Shown one piece after another: positions 25,092 to 30,977 of a DNA stretch of 45,533 nt. A program made the translations under genes and the position numbers. The notes below the pieces were generated by a model. The model was given only the letters and a program-made list of their open reading frames with translations. It was not told the DNA's origin and searched no databases. The DNA comes from a virus, in IMG/VR virus record IMGVR_UViG_3300042863_000526, positions 1 through 45,533 of that record, one strand, 5' to 3'. Position 1 is the stretch's first letter, and each line of letters opens with the position of its first letter.

Positions 25092-25166
25092 CTGGCGTTC
25101 GTTCAACGGATAGGACACGATTCTTCTAAAGTCGTTATAGGGGTTCGATTCCCTTACGCCGGACCA
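25092..25166 (+). tRNA. tRNA-Arg(UCU)
   Basis: Acceptor CTGGCGT/ACGCCGG, loop CTTCTAA, encoded CCA. Confidence 0.93.
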
Positions 25167-25168
25167 AA

Positions 25169-25747
25169 TTATTTGGGTACTAACACTAATACACCCTCAC
25201 TAACGCATTTAGTTAGTGTATAGAAGTTGTGTGTATCCTCTAACACATCGGTTAATTCTTTGATAGTGTGATTCACTTTGAACATGTCCCAGATGTGTCC
25301 TAAATGGTAAGGATTGCCTTCTGGTAACAATATTCTGATATCATCACACATAATTACATCATTTTGATAATTATGTTTGAGCGATTTGATCAATTTTAAT
25401 TCCTCAATCAATGGGAATTTAGTGGTTTCATTTTCTGGTAATCCATAGAATGCTGGAAAATGTGCATCAAGCCAAAAGAAAGTTTTTTCAGTTAATGTCG
25501 GAAGAATTTCTTTAAAAAAAGAAATACTTTCTAAATTAGTAATTTTTGAATTAGGGATTAGTTCCTGACATTTGATGACACAGTTGTTATCAATGTCACA
25601 ACTGTAAAGTTTATCAAATCCACTATCTTTTGCAAACATGAGGCTATCTCCTTGATAGCATCCAGTTTCTACAAATGATGTTAATTGATGTTTGTGTTTT
25701 AGATCGGATATACCCAATCCAGCGTTTAAAGATGATATGTTGCTCAT
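25169..25747 (-). CDS. Class I SAM-dependent methyltransferase-like protein
   Basis: From the ATG at 25747 the protein has 192 aa. VETGCYQGDS near residues 25-34 fits the SAM-binding glycine motif, followed by LYSCDIDN, the acidic motif II, and FFWLDAHFP. DDIRILLPEG is in the last half. The upstream ATG at 25804 overlaps a plus-strand promoter and is rejected; the chosen ATG lies five bases after a TATAAATA box on the minus strand. It is the only minus-strand gene between 22.6 and 27.6 kb. Substrate unknown. Confidence 0.7.
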   Translation of the reverse strand: MSNISSLNAGLGISDLKHKHQLTSFVETGCYQGDSLMFAKDSGFDKLYSCDIDNNCVIKCQELIPNSKITNLESISFFKEILPTLTEKTFFWLDAHFPAFYGLPENETTKFPLIEELKLIKSLKHNYQNDVIMCDDIRILLPEGNPYHLGHIWDMFKVNHTIKELTDVLEDTHNFYTLTKCVSEGVLVLVPK

Positions 25748-25752
25748 TGTAA

Positions 25753-25760
25753 TATTTATA
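25753..25760 (-). promoter_or_regulatory. T4-late-like promoter box TATAAATA
   Basis: Perfect box on the minus strand, five bases before the ATG at 25747. Confidence 0.6.
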
Positions 25761-25788
25761 TGTTGTAAAAATACAACATACCTTTTTG

Positions 25789-25817
25789 TTGACAATAAAT
25801 CCATTCGGTGCTATACT
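25789..25817 (+). promoter_or_regulatory. Sigma-70-type promoter TTGACA-17-TATACT
   Basis: The -35 is extended as TTGACAATAAATC. It reads into the structured-RNA region before tRNA-Glu copy 2. Confidence 0.75.
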
Positions 25818-25869
25818 CTAGTTATAGATTGATTGACAAAGAAATTTTTCAATAACAACGAAAAAAGAT

Positions 25870-25898
25870 TTGACAATAAATCCAATTAGATGTATAAT
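25870..25898 (+). promoter_or_regulatory. Sigma-70-type promoter TTGACA-17-TATAAT
   Basis: Perfect boxes, again TTGACAATAAATC. In tandem with the promoter at 25789; followed by GAGTTGAGAAA, similar to the leader after the promoters at 17.8 kb. Confidence 0.8.
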
Positions 25899-25904
25899 AC
25901 ATTT

Positions 25905-26190
25905 AATGAGTTGAGAAATCAACAATGTTCTTTAAAAAGTTAATTGTCATATAGTCCCTGTTAAGTTCAGGGTACTATATGTAAACGCATTAGGTTACCA
26001 ACCCTAGTAGGTACCTGAGAGAGAATAATCTGTGGCCGCACAGACTCTCGCAGTAGTACAAGAAGCCTCCCGAGGGTGCTGGAATAAGTTGGCATGTAAT
26101 GTGGTTAGAATCTTATCGGTAGACGGTACCGTGAGAAACCAGATGAAGTTCTGGAATGGTTCTAAACACCCTAATGCTTTTTCATATAGT
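25905..26190 (+). ncRNA. Structured RNA of about 290 nt with several hairpins
   Basis: This stretch has no convincing gene. It holds a hairpin CATATAGTCCCTG/CAGGG(T)ACTATATG (25948-25981), a hairpin CTGTG-GCCG-CACAG inside GAGAG/CTCTC (about 26023-26049), and a larger domain closed by AGGGTG/CACCCT (26073-26172) that includes TTAGAA/TTCTAA and CCAGA-TGAAGT-TCTGG. The density of pairing and two upstream promoters argue for a non-coding RNA. I cannot match it to a known class. Confidence 0.55.
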
Positions 26191-26193
26191 ATG

Positions 26194-26317
26194 TTATTAG
26201 TTTTGCTGATGTAAGCCCTTGGGTAAACGTCAACCCTAAGTAACTATGACGATAAACGGTAATGTAGCTACCAACTCCGTTGAGACATAGCAAATAGTGC
26301 GTCAGCAAAACTAATAA
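26194..26317 (+). ncRNA. RNA closed by a 16-bp perfect stem, next to tRNA-Glu
   Basis: Bases 26194-26209 (TTATTAGTTTTGCTGA) pair perfectly with 26302-26317. The 92-base interior carries GCCC/GGGT and other short helices. The tRNA-Glu starts six bases after the stem, so the stem may guide tRNA 5' processing or be a stand-alone RNA released by it. Confidence 0.6.
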
Positions 26318-26323
26318 TATAAT

Positions 26324-26398
26324 GCTCGGTTCGTCTATCGGTTAGGACGGTGGCCTTTCACGCCGCAAAGAGGGGTTCGATTCCCCTACCGAGTACCA
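26324..26398 (+). tRNA. tRNA-Glu(UUC), copy 2
   Basis: Acceptor GCTCGGT/ACCGAGT, anticodon stem GTGGC/GCCGC with loop CTTTCAC, encoded CCA. Differs from copy 1 over most of its length, so not a recent duplication. Confidence 0.94.
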
Positions 26399-26402
26399 AG
26401 TT

Positions 26403-26470
26403 TTTAAGGGCATATCGCCTGAGCACTTCTCCCAGCAGTGGGACACTAGGCTCTGCAATCTTGTCCTTAC
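26403..26470 (+). ncRNA. Short structured spacer RNA
   Basis: TTAAGG near 26403 can pair with CCTTA near 26465, around GCCT/AGGC and a TCCCA-GCAG-TGGGA hairpin. It fills the gap between tRNA-Glu and tRNA-Asp. Weaker evidence than the other stem-closed elements. Confidence 0.3.
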
Positions 26471-26478
26471 TCTTTTTT

Positions 26479-26553
26479 GGTCTCAAAGTGTTCATGGACG
26501 CATACATGCCTGTCACGCATGAGGAGCGGGATCGTTACCCGCTGGGACCGCCA
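26479..26553 (+). tRNA. tRNA-Asp(GUC)
   Basis: Acceptor GGTCTCA/TGGGACC, anticodon stem CATGC/GCATG with loop CTGTCAC, discriminator G, encoded CCA. The D-stem is weak. Confidence 0.9.
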
Positions 26554-26559
26554 ACATTA

Positions 26560-26651
26560 GGAAGGTTGGATGAGTGGCTTAAATCAGCAGTTTGCTAAAC
26601 TGCGGGGTGCCGTAAGGTGCCCCGAGGGTTCGAATCCCTCACCTTCCACCA
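26560..26651 (+). tRNA. tRNA-Ser(GCU)
   Basis: Acceptor GGAAGGT/ACCTTCC, anticodon stem GCAGT/ACTGC with loop TTGCTAA, long variable arm, encoded CCA. Confidence 0.95.
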
Positions 26652-26662
26652 GAGCATTAAAC

Positions 26663-26740
26663 GCCTAGATGGCAGAGTGGTCCAATGCACGGGATTGCAA
26701 ATCCTGAAAACCGTCAGTTCAAATCTGACTCTAGGTTCCA
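26663..26740 (+). tRNA. tRNA-Cys(GCA)
   Basis: Acceptor GCCTAGA/TCTAGGT, loop TTGCAAA, discriminator U as usual for Cys, encoded CCA. Confidence 0.93.
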
Positions 26741-26759
26741 AATTTTAAAGGAGAATATT

Positions 26760-26885
26760 GTGGCACATAAGCAACAAGGTATTCTAACACGTAGTCCTCA
26801 ATGGTGGAAACACCTTAGAGATTGGAAGCGAGTGTTCTGGAAATCAGAACGTCAAGCACAAAAGAAAGTAATCAAAGGAGAATGA
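26760..26885 (+). CDS. Small basic protein of 41 aa (GTG start)
   Basis: GTG at 26760 preceded by AAAGGAG eight bases upstream. The protein is basic and Trp-rich (QWWKHLRDWKRVFWKSERQ), which suggests nucleic-acid binding or a membrane-surface helix. A longer frame from 26685 runs through tRNA-Cys and is rejected. It sits between tRNA-Cys and tRNA-Lys. No family recognised. Confidence 0.55.
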   Translation: MAHKQQGILTRSPQWWKHLRDWKRVFWKSERQAQKKVIKGE

Positions 26886-26934
26886 TATGAAACGAGGTAA
26901 ACTCTAGTGTCACTCTAAACTTCCGTATGGTTTA

Positions 26935-26970
26935 GGGTTGGCACGTAAAATCAAATAATACGTACAACCC
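26935..26970 (+). ncRNA. Hairpin whose 3' arm enters tRNA-Lys(CUU)
   Basis: GGGTTG pairs with CAACCC and, inside, ACGT with ACGT. The last three bases of the 3' arm are the first three of tRNA-Lys(CUU), so this hairpin competes with the tRNA acceptor stem. A second hairpin (CTAAAC/GTTTAG) lies just before it. Confidence 0.4.
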
Positions 26971-27042
26971 TTCGTTGCGTAATGGTAGCGTACCGGACTC
27001 TTAATCCGAGAGGTCACAGTTCAAATCTGTGCGAAGGGACCA
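26968..27042 (+). tRNA. tRNA-Lys(CUU)
   Basis: Acceptor CCCTTCG/CGAAGGG, loop CTCTTAA, encoded CCA. The first anticodon-stem pair is C-A. Confidence 0.92.
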
Positions 27043-27045
27043 TAT

Positions 27046-27119
27046 GGAGGTATAACTTAACGGTAAAGTAGTAGGCTTTTAACCTATTAATCAGAGTTCG
27101 ATTCTCTGTGCCTCTACCA
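27046..27119 (+). tRNA. tRNA-Lys(UUU)
   Basis: Acceptor GGAGGTA/TGCCTCT, anticodon stem GTAGG/CCTAT with loop CTTTTAA, encoded CCA. Confidence 0.95.
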
Positions 27120-27199
27120 TATAAAAACACATTAGAAGCCTTCGTGACTGTAGGCAAGTAGGTCTCTGAGTCGTTTCCGACTAGTGTGTTTCTATATGG
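27117..27199 (+). ncRNA. Long-stem RNA starting at the CCA of tRNA-Lys
   Basis: CCATATA-A-AAACACATTAG (27117-27135) pairs with CTAGTGTGTTT-C-TATATGG (27181-27199), about 18 bp with one A-C mismatch. The interior has GCCT/AGGC and AGTCG-TTTC-CGACT. The first three bases are the CCA of tRNA-Lys(UUU), so folding and tRNA maturation are linked. The outer stem resembles that of family B copy 2 directly downstream, but the core differs. Confidence 0.6.
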
Positions 27200-27203
27200 T
27201 AGT

Positions 27204-27280
27204 TATATAAAAACATATTTGACTAAACTCGGGTTCATCCGTGATAGCAGTTGCTACTATATCAAGTATGTTTCTATATA
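27204..27280 (+). ncRNA. RNA family B copy 2
   Basis: TATATA-A-AAACATA-T-TTGA (27204-27222) pairs with TCAA-G-TATGTTT-C-TATATA (27262-27280). The 39-base core (27223-27261) matches the core of copy 1 (18383-18420) except for one substitution and one inserted base. TTGA/TCAA replaces TTAA/TTAA of copy 1. Same array, 8.8 kb apart. Confidence 0.65.
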
Positions 27281-27293
27281 GTAAAAAGAATTT

Positions 27294-27381
27294 GGGTGTT
27301 GCCCCCGTCGGCGGTCTGTAAAACCGTTACCTTAAGAGATGGGAAGTCGGGTTCGTGGAGCGTTACCATCAACACCCACCA
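27294..27381 (+). tRNA. Aberrant tRNA-Tyr(GUA)-like gene
   Basis: Acceptor GGGTGTT/AACACCC, discriminator A, encoded CCA and anticodon arm GCGGT-CTGTAAA-ACCGT are sound. Only 10 bases (27301-27310) lie where a D-arm of about 18 should be. The T-stem GATGG/CCATC holds a 23-base loop instead of the usual 7-base loop. It is the only Tyr candidate. It may be a tRNA with an insertion, a decoy, or a tRNA-like RNA. Confidence 0.6.
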
Positions 27382-27383
27382 AG

Positions 27384-27540
27384 TTTTGTAAGTGTTAGCA
27401 AGTGAAATCACGCTATCCAGTATTCTTCGAAGGTGCTGTATAGTAGAAGGTTGCGGGTTCGATGCCCGGCTGGTCGCTTGAGTGGGACCGGTATACATGA
27501 CGGCGTATCAGCTGGATGAATCCCAAGTGACGTACCAAAT
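27384..27540 (+). ncRNA. Complex RNA with a T-arm-like hairpin
   Basis: There is no convincing gene here. GTCGCTTG pairs with CAAGTGAC (ending near 27532), and ATCCAG near 27414 can pair with CTGGAT near 27512. CGGG-TTCGATG-CCCG near 27454 is a perfect copy of a tRNA T-arm but has no matching acceptor. The end, ACGTACCA, resembles a tRNA 3' tail. It may be a tRNA-mimicking RNA or a scrambled tRNA. Confidence 0.45.
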
Positions 27541-27610
27541 TCCCGGCCGGCTTTAGCATAGGGTGAATGGTTGCTATAATACAGGGAGCAACTACTTACA
27601 AATTTAATAT

Positions 27611-27684
27611 GTCTCCTTGGTGTAATGGCAGCATGACGGTCTCCAAAACCGTTCGTGGGGGTTCGAGTCCCTCAGGGGACGCCA
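27611..27684 (+). tRNA. tRNA-Trp(CCA)
   Basis: Acceptor GTCTCCT/AGGGGAC, anticodon stem ACGGT/ACCGT with loop CTCCAAA, discriminator G, encoded CCA. A TATAAT lies about 30 bases upstream with a poor -35. Confidence 0.95.
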
Positions 27685-27685
27685 A

Positions 27686-27886
27686 TCATTTAAAAGTGTT
27701 GAATTCAGGACCAGCAGGTGTAAAAGGTTTTTCTTTTACTTCAACAGATTGTCCGTCAACAACTATTTTTTGTATTAGAATTTCATCTATTGCAAATTCA
27801 TTAGGTAAACAATGACTACTATGTTCCACAAAAGGTTCATTGGATAGTAGTTTGTACAGTAACCGATAATTGTTCTTATTGGACAT
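27686..27886 (-). CDS. Small hypothetical protein of 66 aa
   Basis: A 66-aa protein ending KEKPFTPAGPEFNTFK, no family recognised, no membrane segment. It is on the opposite strand to the tRNAs. The main support for a real gene is a perfect TATAAATA box (27891-27898) four bases before its ATG, the same arrangement as at other genes here. Confidence 0.5.
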   Translation of the reverse strand: MSNKNNYRLLYKLLSNEPFVEHSSHCLPNEFAIDEILIQKIVVDGQSVEVKEKPFTPAGPEFNTFK

Positions 27887-27890
27887 ACTG

Positions 27891-27898
27891 TATTTATA
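27891..27898 (-). promoter_or_regulatory. T4-late-like promoter box TATAAATA
   Basis: Perfect box on the minus strand, four bases before the ATG at 27886. Confidence 0.55.
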
Positions 27899-27904
27899 GA
27901 TTTT

Positions 27905-27959
27905 AGGATCGGTTCAGCAACCAAAAAACTTTTTATGTCTAAAAAAGAAAAACGATCCT
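27905..27959 (+). ncRNA. RNA family A copy 2 (55 nt)
   Basis: AGGATCG (27905-27911) pairs with CGATCCT (27953-27959); the signature GTTCAGCAA follows the 5' strand; A-rich centre. Compared with copy 1 the GC pair order in the stem is swapped on both strands (compensatory change). It ends five bases before the next tRNA. Confidence 0.7.
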
Positions 27960-27964
27960 GTTAT

Positions 27965-28056
27965 GCCCCTGTAGTTTAACGGTAAAACGGCGGATTTATA
28001 TCCCGTAAGCAACAGATAATTGGTTCATCTGGGTTCGACTCCCGGCAGGGGTACCA
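27965..28056 (+). tRNA. tRNA-Ile(UAU)-like with long variable arm
   Basis: Acceptor GCCCCTG/CAGGGGT, D-stem GTTT/AAAC, T-arm CTGGG-TTCGACT-CCCGG and encoded CCA are good. The anticodon loop reads TTTATAT, giving UAU, but the last stem pair is A-C and the variable arm is 22 bases, unusual for Ile. A frame shift of the loop by one would give AUA (Tyr), which would fit the long arm. Identity uncertain. Confidence 0.7.
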
Positions 28057-28062
28057 GAATAT

Positions 28063-28091
28063 TTGACAAGTATCAACAGATGCTATATAAT
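28063..28091 (+). promoter_or_regulatory. Sigma-70-type promoter TTGACA-17-TATAAT
   Basis: Perfect boxes seven bases after the previous tRNA; reads into tRNA-Met copy 2. Confidence 0.8.
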
Positions 28092-28102
28092 AGAGACATG
28101 TT

Positions 28103-28178
28103 GCGCTTGTAGCTTAACGGTTAAAGCAGGGGACTCATAATCCCTTGAGTGGGGGTTCGATTCCCTCCGAGCGCACCA
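28103..28178 (+). tRNA. tRNA-Met(CAU) or tRNA-Ile2(CAU), copy 2
   Basis: Acceptor GCGCTTG/CGAGCGC, anticodon stem GGGGA/TCCCT with loop CTCATAA, encoded CCA. Confidence 0.93.
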
Positions 28179-28181
28179 AAA

Positions 28182-28922
28182 TTACATAAATCCCATTATA
28201 GACTTATGTAAGACTCTTTCGGCCATATTTTTGAATGGCCATCTTTTATGTATGCTACTTGTTTGGTTTGACAAGATTACATCTCCGTCATGCCATGCAT
28301 GGTGATAACAATATTTTTCATTTGTGATATGGGCACCGATATTCTCTATTAGAGAATGATCTTCATTTTCAAGTTTATCTATTTGCCTAAAAGGGAAAAA
28401 GAAACCGTATTCGTTAACAACTAGTATAACGTCTCCCCCGGCTGTTATACATTTTAACTTTAATATTTTTTCTTTTTCTTCCATTTCTTGAAATGCTAAA
28501 CTACTGTTATTAAACGTTGTCAATGATCCGATAGATCCTTTGACTGAATACAGGTAGGATATTGTTTTATTTTTGTGTAAACTTGGATTGTCTGTGTGCC
28601 AATCTAAGCCTTCTGAGTTTCCAAATATACCACTTTCAGTTACTTTGAGTAAGTACCCTTCAGACTGTTCTACTAGAAAATTATAATTTTCAGCAACAAA
28701 TGTGTCACCATGCGTTGGTGACAAAGGCCATTGCCAGGTAGGGAATTTTTTTATAATGGATACTTCTTCTTTGATAGAAAGTTGTTGATTACGGGCGATA
28801 ATTAAGGGATACGTTCTTAGTAAGTGTGAGATAAGAGATAATTCTTTATCTGAAACTTCAGCAAGATTAATGTCTTGTAAAAATATAGTCCAACCGTTGT
28901 CGTGTAAATGTAAGTTTAGCAT
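28182..28922 (-). CDS. TauD/TfdA-like 2OG dioxygenase
   Basis: A 246-aa protein with H109-x-D111 (DWHTDNPS), distal H225 (SSIHKRWPF) and R236 (AERVLH), the TauD/TfdA spacing. LIIARNQ near residue 40 fits the N-terminal part of that family. These enzymes hydroxylate small molecules such as taurine or amino acids. It lies on the minus strand inside the tRNA array, opposite to the flanking tRNA genes, with no co-transcribed partner. Substrate unknown. Confidence 0.75.
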   Translation of the reverse strand: MLNLHLHDNGWTIFLQDINLAEVSDKELSLISHLLRTYPLIIARNQQLSIKEEVSIIKKFPTWQWPLSPTHGDTFVAENYNFLVEQSEGYLLKVTESGIFGNSEGLDWHTDNPSLHKNKTISYLYSVKGSIGSLTTFNNSSLAFQEMEEKEKILKLKCITAGGDVILVVNEYGFFFPFRQIDKLENEDHSLIENIGAHITNEKYCYHHAWHDGDVILSNQTSSIHKRWPFKNMAERVLHKSIMGFM

Positions 28923-28992
28923 GTAAAAAGTTTAATAATTTTTTTATCCAATAATTATAGAGTAAATATTGTTTACATAAAAAAGTATTTAT

Positions 28993-29066
28993 GCGGGGTT
29001 CGTATAGTGGTAATACCTTAGCCTTCCAAGCTAAAGCGAGGAGTTCGATTCTCCTACCCCGCTCCA
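28993..29066 (+). tRNA. tRNA-Gly(UCC)
   Basis: Acceptor GCGGGGT/ACCCCGC, anticodon stem TTAGC/GCTAA with loop CTTCCAA, discriminator U, encoded CCA. Confidence 0.95.
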
Positions 29067-29085
29067 GAATGTATAAAGGGTTTAT

Positions 29086-29679
29086 ATGGATCAGTATTGT
29101 TTAGATTTAAAATTTGATTTACCTCCGTTTAAGCTAGGTACTGATTTTTCACCGTATACGAAAAGTCAACATTCTAATATTGATGAATCACATCTTAATA
29201 AAGAATTCCTTGATTTCTTTCTTTCAATAAATCAAGATATGGGTATAGGTGCATTTGAAGTTTTTTACTTGCCACCAAACGTTCAATCATTAATTCATGT
29301 TGATCAACTTAGTCTTACTGAAGTTGTATTGAGTGACTTCACTAAAATTAATTGGGTATACTACGGTGAAGGAAGTACCATGAATTGGTATACGCCTAAA
29401 GAGCATGATGCATTGCGTAGTAAAACAGTAGCAAGTGGATTAATTAGTACTGATAAGAGTTTGTCAAATCTTTATGTAAGTTTTGATAGAAATGAAGTAG
29501 ATTTGATTCACTCACAGCCAGTTAAATTTCCTAGTATGGTCCAAGCAGGTGTCCCGCATAATATTCATACTGGCAATGAACATAGAATATGTGTTAGTTT
29601 GACATTTGGTTCTATAAAAGAATATCGTAGATATAATTGGGACGAATCTTTAAGTGTTCTAAAAAACTTTATAAGTTAA
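29086..29679 (+). CDS. Fe(II)/2OG oxygenase-like protein
   Basis: A 197-aa protein with H71-x-D73 (LIHVDQLS), a distal histidine (H158 or H161 in GVPHNIHTGNEHR) and R167, followed by the strand ICVSLTFG. This fits a small jelly-roll oxygenase. It begins 20 bases after tRNA-Gly, so it is probably on the same transcript. AAAGGG lies about eight bases before the ATG. Substrate unknown. Confidence 0.6.
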   Translation: MDQYCLDLKFDLPPFKLGTDFSPYTKSQHSNIDESHLNKEFLDFFLSINQDMGIGAFEVFYLPPNVQSLIHVDQLSLTEVVLSDFTKINWVYYGEGSTMNWYTPKEHDALRSKTVASGLISTDKSLSNLYVSFDRNEVDLIHSQPVKFPSMVQAGVPHNIHTGNEHRICVSLTFGSIKEYRRYNWDESLSVLKNFIS

Positions 29680-29705
29680 ATCTGATTATGTGGATATAAA
29701 AGTTG

Positions 29706-29734
29706 TTGACGTTTATATAGAATAACTATATAAT
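29706..29734 (+). promoter_or_regulatory. Sigma-70-type promoter TTGACG-17-TATAAT
   Basis: Reads into tRNA-Leu(UAG), 19 bases downstream of the -10. Confidence 0.75.
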
Positions 29735-29752
29735 ATGTCTTTGATAGTTAAT

Positions 29753-29829
29753 GCCCTGGTGACGGAATTGGTATACGTGTTGGTCTTAGAAGCCAAATTT
29801 TGGGAGTTCGAGTCTCCCCTGGGGCACCA
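29753..29829 (+). tRNA. tRNA-Leu(UAG)
   Basis: Acceptor GCCCTGG/CTGGGGC, anticodon stem TTGGT/GCCAA with loop CTTAGAA, encoded CCA. The variable arm is much shorter (about 5 bases) than expected for Leu. Confidence 0.9.
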
Positions 29830-29832
29830 AAT

Positions 29833-29922
29833 GCGAGTGTGGTGAAATAGGTAGACACAAGAGACTTAAAATCTCTCGCTTCCGAAAGGGGCGTGCCGGT
29901 TCGATTCCGGCCACTCGCACCA
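29833..29922 (+). tRNA. tRNA-Leu(UAA)
   Basis: Acceptor GCGAGTG/CACTCGC, anticodon stem AGAGA/TCTCT with loop CTTAAAA, long variable arm, encoded CCA. Confidence 0.95.
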
Positions 29923-29938
29923 TTTATAAGGACTATGT

Positions 29939-30676
29939 ATGGAACAAAGTGCAGAAGAATTTTTAAAAGAATTAAAAATAAATCTCAATTTATATATTGA
30001 TTCTTTTAAAAAGAAAACTCAAGAATTTAAATCAGTACCAATAGATGACATTGATGATTTTTTTGACAAATACTTAAGTAAGTTATTTGATAATAAAGCA
30101 GATCAACATATTTTTGATTCTATTAAGACATTAAGGTTCCTTGAACCACAACATGTTAGTAACTGCACTGCTGTTTTAGACCGATTAACATTGTTATCAA
30201 TGTTTCCAAAAAATGCAATTGTTGCAGAATTAGGTGTAGACCGCGGCAGGTTTGCTGAACAGATATATGACATTACCAAACCTAAAAAGTTGCATCTAAT
30301 AGATAACTTTGTACATGATTATCAACTGCCTGCAGTAACTGAAAGATTTGGTAATTTAGATAATGTAGAAATTCATAAAACAGATTCTGTAGAAAGTTCA
30401 AAGTTGTTTCAGGATGAATATTTTGATTTTATATATATTGATACTGACCATTCATATGAAGTAACTAAAGCGGAACTTAATGCATTTTCTAAAAAAATAA
30501 AATCCGGGGGGTTTATTTCTGGACACGACTATTTTCAAGTAGGAGTATCAAATGTTTTTTCTTATGGTGTTATGAGTGCAGTTCACGAATTTGTTGTTAT
30601 TAATGACTGGAAATTACGTGCAGTGACATTAGAGCCTTTAGAGAATCAAAGTTTTTTAATACAAAAACCTTACTAG
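29939..30676 (+). CDS. Class I SAM-dependent methyltransferase (Methyltransf_24-like)
   Basis: A 245-aa protein. The first 70 residues are helical. AELGVDRGRFAEQIY near 98-112 is the SAM-binding motif I, LHLIDNF is motif II, and FIYIDTDHSYE is the D-T-D-H-S-Y motif typical of this family, whose members methylate sugars or small molecules. SGHDY follows. AAGGA lies six bases before the ATG, just after tRNA-Leu. The acceptor is unknown. Confidence 0.8.
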   Translation: MEQSAEEFLKELKINLNLYIDSFKKKTQEFKSVPIDDIDDFFDKYLSKLFDNKADQHIFDSIKTLRFLEPQHVSNCTAVLDRLTLLSMFPKNAIVAELGVDRGRFAEQIYDITKPKKLHLIDNFVHDYQLPAVTERFGNLDNVEIHKTDSVESSKLFQDEYFDFIYIDTDHSYEVTKAELNAFSKKIKSGGFISGHDYFQVGVSNVFSYGVMSAVHEFVVINDWKLRAVTLEPLENQSFLIQKPY

Positions 30677-30703
30677 ATATCGGTATCGGGCACCAAAATT
30701 TTT

Positions 30704-30711
30704 GATAAATA
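30704..30711 (+). promoter_or_regulatory. T4-late-like promoter box (GATAAATA)
   Basis: One mismatch to TATAAATA; eight bases before the ATG at 30720. Confidence 0.4.
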
Positions 30712-30719
30712 ATGTTACT

Positions 30720-30905
30720 ATGGCAACACAAGCAAAACAACTTAAAATTTTTATAAACGATAAACTTTATAAAACGGTAACATTAGATTCTGACAAGTAC
30801 GAACCAACATGGTATTGGCCTCAAATAAATGCTGATAAAGAAGCCGGACTTCTTAACACATTTAATGTAGCTGACGGCATGAAGGTAGAGTTCCGTAAAG
30901 TTTAA
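30720..30905 (+). CDS. Small hypothetical protein of 61 aa
   Basis: From the ATG at 30720, MATQAKQLKIFINDKLYKTV and a tryptophan-rich centre (EPTWYWPQ). Mixed charge, no membrane segment, no family recognised. A late-type box lies upstream; the earlier TTG start at 30702 lies before that box and is less likely. Stand-alone gene between two methyltransferase genes. Confidence 0.6.
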   Translation: MATQAKQLKIFINDKLYKTVTLDSDKYEPTWYWPQINADKEAGLLNTFNVADGMKVEFRKV

Positions 30906-30977
30906 TAGTTAGTACATCGTGGGCTTCACCCCGTAGGCTTATTACCTTCAACAAAAATATTGGCATCAGCTTTAGTC

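Noticed and set aside
26350-26598. Open frame of 82 aa on the plus strand across tRNA-Glu, tRNA-Asp and tRNA-Ser
   Set aside because: It runs through tRNA genes, has no ribosome-binding site and no recognisable protein features. The frames at 22856, 23387, 26032 and 27567 were rejected for the same kind of reason.
28924-28970. Late-type promoter for the TauD-like gene
   Set aside because: No TATAAATA-like box lies within ten bases of the ATG at 28922; a TATAAT exists further upstream but without a -35.
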